DNA of 64,000 nt from Anastrepha obliqua. Lineage: Eukaryota; Arthropoda; Insecta; Diptera; Tephritidae. The notes below the pieces were generated by a model. The model did not search any database. It saw only the letters and a program-made list of their open reading frames with translations, and was not told the DNA's origin. The stretch spans positions 68,652,501 to 68,716,500 of the forward strand of contig NC_072896.1 in assembly GCF_027943255.1 (NCBI RefSeq), in the 5' to 3' direction. This document shows positions 58,406-64,000 of the stretch, in pieces; within the stretch, counting starts at the first letter, position 1, and every line of letters starts with the position of its first letter. A program made the translations under genes and the position numbers.

Positions 58406-58899
58406 AGAATATTTTGCAGCCAAATATCTACGGTATTTTTAACATCTTTCAAAAATATTTTTATTAGCATTATGTTTTTTAAGAAAAGTTGTTTGGGGGA
58501 AAAATTATATATTTTTATCAAAAATTTTCTGATACATTTGTTTTGAAAAACAATAAAAACTCTATTCGAAATTGAACAGATTTTACGATGGCTACAAAAC
58601 TCCACTTAATAATTTTGATTATTTGGAATTAATTTCGATTTGGTTGTGGACAAGGAAATGTTTTCAAGATATTCAATTAGATTTATTTTAAATATTATAT
58701 ATTATAAAAAAATTTGTTTTTTTGCTTGTACGTGCTTGTACGCCGAAATGCTAGTTTTTCCTTTCTTTAGATAACGGGTGTGACAGTTATTAAAAATCAT
58801 GAATAAAATTTGAGCCAGCAGATAGTCGTACAAAACGAAATATCGATTCTAAAATTACCTGCAACGATTTAAACAATCAAAACAGGTTGAGTGATCTAC
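58406..58899. other. No gene recognised
   Basis: AT-rich spacer. Confidence 0.4.
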
Positions 58900-59375
58900 T
58901 CAACTGTTAGTTCTACCTTTTCCAAACTTCGTAAAGAAGCATAGCGGATGGACCTCGAGGTGAACGAGTACAAAACGATGTACCTCTTGTCATCAAACAA
59001 ACAGTCAGCGCACTCGCGTATTGGCAATCACATCGTTGTTGACAATTGTGATTTCGAGGTTCTAAGAGACTTCGTTTATTTAGGAACCAGCATAATGACC
59101 GATAACAATGTCAGCCTTGAAATCCAACATCGAATCTCTCTTTCCAACAAGTGGTACTTCGGACTAAGTCGGCAATTGTGTCGTAAAGTCCTCTCTCCAC
59201 GAACAAAACTAACACTCTACAAGACTCTTAGCTTATCCGTCCTAACGTTTGGCGCATTCGATGAGGCATCCCATGGAGTGTTTGAGAGGAAGATTCTGCG
59301 CAAGATTTTTGGACCTTTGCACGTTGGCGATGGTGAGTATCGCAGGCGATTTAACAATGAGCTGTATTTTTCAGA
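58900..59375 (+). mobile_element. RTE-type LINE fragment (thumb and C-terminal part)
   Basis: The open frame from 58948 gives DLEVNEYKTMYLLSSNKQSA, HSRIGNHIVVDNCDFEVLRD, FVYLGTSIMTDNNVSLEIQH, RISLSNKWYFGLSRQL, KLTLYKTLSLSVLTFGAF and GVFERKILRKIFGPLHVGDG up to NNELY, closely matching the copies at 19.5 and 47-48.7 kb. It covers only the region after the polymerase YADD and stops within the ELY motif at about 59373. Confidence 0.9.
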
Positions 59376-59384
59376 TCACAGGTT

Positions 59385-59565
59385 TTATCACGAATGCAGA
59401 AAATCATGTATAATACTTTGATACGTCCGGTTCTGATTTATGGTGCTGAAATCGGGACACTGAAAGTTAATGATATAAACCTGCTATTGCGATTTGAAAG
59501 ATACATAATGAGAAAAATCTACGGTCCTATTGTATTTTCTACCGCATCCACGAGTTTCGGCTAAC
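59385..59565 (+). mobile_element. Second RTE-type LINE fragment, different lineage
   Basis: Right after the previous fragment the frame KIMYNTLIRPVLIYGAEIGT, LKVNDINLLLRFERYIMRKI, YGPI repeats the same protein region (TLxxPVLTYGAExWT...FERxxLRKIxGP) with a different sequence. Two insertions of related but distinct LINEs, or a template switch, are therefore joined here. Confidence 0.75.
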
Positions 59566-59649
59566 TTTGTTTTTATCATAAATACATATATTGATGTTTT
59601 TTGTTTTCAAAGATTTTTTTAGTTTTTCACGCACGACGTACATACTTGT

Positions 59650-59740
59650 AGCGTGCGTCTTGATGTTGTCTTATAAATAGAGATTTTTCTAATAAAGGCC
59701 GTTCTTCGGCCAAACAACAAATAAAGGACGTATATGCCAA
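59650..59740 (+). mobile_element. Rearranged SINE relic
   Basis: A reversed bit of the SINE body (GTGCGTCTTGATGTTGT, 59656-59672) is followed by a forward bit of the head-proximal region (ATTTTTCTAATAAAGG) fused at CGGC to the tail-proximal CGGCCAAACA and a GTATATGCCAAATA end. A SINE with a deleted centre next to an inverted scrap. Confidence 0.55.
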
Positions 59741-60623
59741 ATACATATTTATATATGCACGGCGCGAAGCCGAGACCTACTTCCTGTTTATTTTGCATGT
59801 ATTATTTTTTGCTACTGCCTAATTTTAATTCCCATATTTTTTTGTTTCTTTCTGTATGTTTACTTTTGCACTTCCACTTCCATTTACCTCCACACTTTAA
59901 TTTTTTCGCCTTTTTCCGGCAATTGGCAGAGTTTATTTGCTTTATGTTTTCAAATACTTCGATTACCTTTTCCATCCCATTCACTATTTCTCTTCAAGAA
60001 AAATATAAATAAATCTAGAGACAACAACACTGTTGTCCAATTTTTTGAGCACCAAACAAAAAAAGCAAAAAATTCCAGCTTAGCGATGCGAAAATCGGTA
60101 TAAAAAGCAAGATGGGAATTCCTCTTGAAGGTCATAAATTATGGATAGCTAAAAATTTTTGTTTCGCCACAATTTTGCTACGGTAGTAAAGAAGTAAGAG
60201 GGAAAACTGATGTTGTTATATCGGAGAGCGGCAAAGCGAATGTGGCACAGAGGTTTAGTATGCTTGTGGCGGTTCTCTTAATTCTACTCCCATTCGTTTG
60301 ACTTTTAGCAACATACAAAATGATTACATAACAGTAAATGGCGCAACTAAAGTGAATTTGGGCAGCAAATAATATGTAAGCTTACCCTGTGGACTTTTGG
60401 TTTTTGCTATCTATTTATTTATTTTTGTGAGTATATTTTTTGGCTTCATTGCGGTAAAAATAAATTATAATTTAGTTAGATATCTTGGCAGCTGAGCCGT
60501 TGTGGTTTATATAAAATAAAAATTAAATTGGATCCATTTCATTAACAAAATACTTTCATGCATTTATTTGAATTTATTGCTGAGTACAATTAGCTCATTC
60601 AACTAAAATAATTTGTAAATAAA
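59741..60623. other. No gene recognised
   Basis: No domain or repeat recognised. Confidence 0.4.
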
Positions 60624-60868
60624 ATGTGATACATATATATATATATATATATATATACATTTATAATTGGCGCGTACACCCTTTTTGGGTGTATGGCCGA
60701 GCTCCTCCTCCTATTTGTGGTGTGCGTCTTGATGTAGTTCCACAAATGGAGGGACCTACAGTTTCAAGCCGATTCCGAACGGCAGATATTTTTATGAGGA
60801 GCTTTTTCATGGCAGAAATACACTCGGAGGTTTGCCATTGCTTGCCGAGGGGCGACCGCTATTAAAAA
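60624..60868 (-). mobile_element. tRNA-derived SINE, 5'-truncated
   Basis: Begins with an alternating TA tail (60630-60657), then the body complement AATTGGCGCGTACACCC through GGTTTGCCATTGCTTGCC to GCGACCGCTATTAAAAAAA at about 60868. The tRNA-like head is absent. No clear target duplication. The open frame across it is a by-product of the conserved SINE core. Confidence 0.92.
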
Positions 60869-61339
60869 AACTTAATAACTTATAATGCTTAATGGAGAAA
60901 TTACGCGATTGAAATGTTTATAATTTGTCTTAAAAGTAATTTATAATAATTGATTTTGTAGAATTTTCCAAAGCTTTTTATATCGTTTTCGGCTTCTACT
61001 TTAATTCGTCTTGTGTGCATATCTGAATACATTTTACATACATGTAATTTTATCGAAAATGTGTGTTGGTTTATGAATGCAAATTTGTATATATGTAAGT
61101 ATTTTATGAAGGAATTGAATTTGAGTTTGAAATATTTTGCAAACATTCATAACTATTTTTAGGTAATAAAAACTTGAAGGTTATCTGTTTCAGCTTTACT
61201 CTTATATACATTTTCGAGTTCATTACTTTATTATTATTATATAGCATTTGTATAACAATTTTGAATAATTCCATTTATATGTTTTTGATTTTTTAGCTTA
61301 CTTATGTACTTTATGCTAATTGTGCTCATTTTTATTATA
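60869..61339. other. No gene recognised
   Basis: AT-rich spacer. Confidence 0.4.
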
Positions 61340-62002
61340 CAGGGTGGGCCAAATAAGACTTACTAGTGACTAAAGACTACTGCCTAGCAGTATACGCAGT
61401 TGCTCCATCTTGTTGAAACCACAAATTAGGATACTGCTCCGCCATTGGCCGCAAAAAGTTTTCAATCAATGTTCTGTAAGAAGCTCCTAAAATCGGTTCC
61501 GGTGTTTCATCCTCATTTTCGAAGAAATATGGACCGATAACTTAGTGGTCATAACACCGCACCAAACAATACATTTAGATGGGTGCAACTGATGTAGGTG
61601 TGTTGCCCTTGGATTTTCAGAGCCCCACAATCTGCAGGTGTGTTTGTTGACATAACCATTTAAATGGAAATGCGCTTTATCCGACATCAAAACATTATTT
61701 AAAAAATCTATTTGTGTGGCTAATTGTGTAAGAATAGAAAAACTCGATAACTTTAACGCGTTGTGTTGTACTGTAGGGTTTTCGTAGTCAAGAATGATGG
61801 GAACCATGATGGCAAGAATAATGAGATGGCGCCTATCATGGTACCGTTACTTTGCTCTCGGCGAGTTTGCCAATGAGTGATGTCATATTAGCAAATTAGT
61901 GACCAGTATGGCCAGATTACTATTTTGGTAACTTGTTTTAGCATTATTTTGTTATTTAGTCTCGAAGTTTTAGTTCTTTTTTAATGACATTTTTCCACCC
62001 TG
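61340..62002 (-). mobile_element. DD41D-type Tc1/mariner relic lacking its 3' part
   Basis: The left end CAGGGTGGGCC follows TA at 61338-61339; the right side ends CCACCCTG at 62002, giving an 8-bp inverted match CAGGGTGG. The minus strand encodes VLMSDKAHFHLNGYVNKHTC (first Asp; the following Glu is Lys), LWGSENPRATHLHQLHPSKC, IVWCGVMTTK, ASYRTLIENFLRPMAEQYPN and LWFQQDGATAYTARQ (second Asp), then runs straight into the left terminal sequence. The third catalytic Asp and C-terminus are thus deleted, the mirror image of the two elements at 44-45.7 kb. The right boundary is less certain because no TA follows. Confidence 0.8.
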
Positions 62003-62685
62003 TTTTAATGAAAATATTATAATGTTTATAATTTTGTAAAATATACATTTTTTAAAAATTAGTTCAATAATTCACTCACTTTTATTTAGCTTTACTGTTT
62101 TTTAACATCTGGTCACATAACCCGCGATTGCGGTTATTTTTGATGTTCGTCTCTTCCAGCAGATAAATCTCTCTCTCGCTACTGTATGTTTTGAATATAA
62201 AAACGCACTAAACTGCCCATTTAAAGAAAATAAAATACCACATTTTTATTGAATTACTTAAAAAACTTTGTATGCGTGACAAGCTGTCTGTAAAATGCGC
62301 GTTTTTTTTAATAAATGTGTCATGGTTATGTACAGTTTTATTTATGAGTGTTTCGTTAACAGAAACTCTTTTGTTAAGAAAACGACTTTTTTGCTATGCA
62401 TATTTGAGGTTATGTAACAAGATAAGGAACTCTTTTTGTGAAATGGCGTTAGGATTTTTCAACTTTGCTTTGCTTGCCTTTCTTTCCAGAATATCCCAGT
62501 TAACTAAGGGAGTTTGGCACACAGCGAGCAAATGCACAAATAATCTTTTTTGTTCTCAAAAATGGTAGTGGCGAATAATTGATAAATTTTATGTAAGCAG
62601 AGTAATAGTAAATATTCCAAAAAAAAAGTATTCCAATCGTATAATCGCATTAATTGGAAATTTTCAGCGTATAATAATACAGGCA
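62003..62685. other. No gene recognised
   Basis: The 98-residue frame at 62272-62568 matches nothing I know. Confidence 0.4.
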
Positions 62686-62689
62686 GGAC

Positions 62690-63235
62690 AAACAGGACTA
62701 GATTTTGCGAACTTGACTCACGAGTTGCTTTAAATCATGGACTGGCCTTCCGACAAGATGCGTTTACATAGTTCCCCACACATTTTCAATGGGGTTGGTG
62801 TCTAGGGACCGGGAAGGCCAGTCCAATACTGTGACGCCATTTGCTTGTTTTGTTGTTGCTCAATGTGTTTTTCTGAGAGCAGTGGGTTTGATGATGTGGG
62901 ACCGTAGGATATGTTCGTCTCCTTTAGACGACGTTCGAGGGTGTTGGTACTCACATCTATTCCCTTTGTAGCAAGAACGGATCGTGCTTGGCGTAGTCAC
63001 AAAGAAGGTCCCGCTTACAAAGTTGGATGATCACTTTATCCTGCTTTTTTGTCGTCACTCGTTTCAAGCCGCACTCGGAAATGTCATCAACATTTTTGTG
63101 CACCCTATACCGCTGATTCCATATCACAACAAACTTTTTTGATTTTTTAATTACTTTTATAGCCGCGGTCCTTTCGAATGCGTGCATAAAAATACCGTCT
63201 CCAAGCTCTTCACGTAATTCGAACTCATTTTTGTT
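62690..63235 (-). mobile_element. Tc1-like transposon, core deleted (HTH joined to C-terminus)
   Basis: Minus strand from about 63220: ELREELGDGIFMHAFERTAA (first HTH), NQRYRVHKNVDDISECGLKR (Arg/Gly-Arg linker, GRKR-like), TTKKQDKVIIQLCKRDLLCD, then STNTLERRLKE and LLSEKHIEQQQNKQ, immediately followed in another frame by NGVTVLDWPSRSLDTNPIEN and VWG. The last is the DDE block with the third acidic residue (Glu of PIEN); the first two Asp regions are deleted. A further C-terminal HLVGRPVHDLKQLVSQVRKI follows. DDE style and DTNPIENVWG are those of Tc1-like elements. Terminal repeats not identified. Confidence 0.82.
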
Positions 63236-64000
63236 TGGTTGCGTTTACAGGACAGCTTCTAACAACACTAACCTCAGTTAGCACTGGTAGCAAATTTGCA
63301 TCAAAATTTTAGAGAAATTCTGGGTATGCAGCTTTGTAGATAATTTGAAAGTTTAAAAAATGAAATTAAAAATTAAAATATGTAAATAAAATATTGAAAT
63401 AAAATAAAATAATAAATAAATCCGCAAAACTTTGCGATATGCCGCGTGTTATTTTTGTGAACACATGTTTATGCACCTGGTGAAATAGGAAAATAAAATT
63501 TCAGTAAGCCTTTTTTTACATTGAAAATATAAAAATAGAAAAAGCACTCAAAAAAAAAAAAGAGAAAATTTAAAAAGAAAATTCAAAAGCATAAATCATA
63601 AATTAAATTAAATTTTCTATATTTTTATAAATTTAGCTTATAGGGAAACTAATTAAGATTACGCTGATTTTTTTTGTATTCAACATGATATTCTCTTTCT
63701 CTCTCTTAGTACTTTTTCGAAAGGGCGGATTCGTTGCCGTATGTTTATAAATAAGCATTGGATCAATATTTAATGAATTTTACTGTAAAATGTGTAAAAT
63801 ATTGAGGGGCCTTTTTCTGTAACTCGATTCGAAAATAAATTTACTCGAATTTGAAAGTTTTTTATTTACTTGCGAACTTTGCTTTCCCATTTTGAATTAT
63901 ATTTTCGACTAATTTATTCGAAAAAGGAAAACTGGCAACTCCGTTACTCGAATGTTTTGCCAATTTCATTCGATCTTCATAAGTAATATCCGTTAGATTC
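63236..64000. other. No gene recognised
   Basis: AT-rich, with A runs near 63549-63560. The window ends without a recognisable feature. Confidence 0.4.

Noticed and set aside
60674..60865. Open frame MEGPTVSSRFRTADIFMRSFF-like recurring at 13.1, 14.4, 18.7, 55.3 and 60.7 kb
   Set aside because: It is a by-product of the conserved SINE body; start, end and frame vary between copies and it crosses the tail.
1..64000. CRISPR arrays, bacterial operons, phage or viral genes
   Set aside because: Composition, element types and absence of spaced repeats point to an insect chromosome; nothing of these kinds is seen.

Overview
This window looks like gene-poor chromosomal DNA from a higher fly. I found no host protein-coding exon, no rRNA and no functional tRNA gene. 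The (A+T)-rich background with many TATGTA/ACATAC runs, the dense and diverse mariner relics, the RNase H-bearing and RTE-type LINE relics and a tRNA-headed SINE with a (TA)n tail suggest a dipteran, most likely a tephritid fruit fly; that taxonomic call is inference. Nearly every stretch with coding character belongs to a transposable element, and every open frame is broken.

Layout. 0-6 kb: a mariner 3' end nested in a SINE, then a maT-like relic. 6-11.5 kb: a run of LINE pieces (RNase H domains, one 5' zinc-finger/endonuclease piece) and a 539-bp internally deleted mariner with matched inverted ends. 13-20 kb: three SINE copies (one in a LINE), a fragment of an uncharacterised arthropod multicopy protein, a full-span mariner and an RTE fragment. 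20-27 kb: a 180-bp mariner 5' end, a Tc1/Tc3-like relic, the best-preserved mariner of the window (two lesions) and a DD37D maT-like relic. 28.8-30.4 kb: a LINE reverse transcriptase/RNase H copy. 33.7-38.5 kb: two mariners, an RNase H LINE and a piggyBac-like piece. 40.4-41.2 kb: a LINE reverse transcriptase split by a hairpin-type hAT-like MITE with 8-bp target duplication. 43.6-45.7 kb: three Tc1/mariner pieces, two being internally deleted DD41D-type elements with both ends present. 46.7-51.3 kb: a LINE 3' end, the longest RTE copy, then a Transib element related to RAG1 with CGGTG target sequence, CACAGTG heptamer and D/D/E residues still visible. 52.5-64 kb: a mariner relic with a nested retroposon, SINEs, RTE/RNase H pieces, a DD41D-like relic and a Tc1-like relic.

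The elements document layered insertion (mariner into SINE, SINE into LINE, MITE into LINE, retroposon into mariner) and repeated internal deletion of DNA transposons. The SINE has RNA polymerase III boxes but no coding capacity and must have used a LINE machinery; the internally deleted DNA transposons would have needed transposase in trans. The stretches between elements (listed) show no feature I can name.
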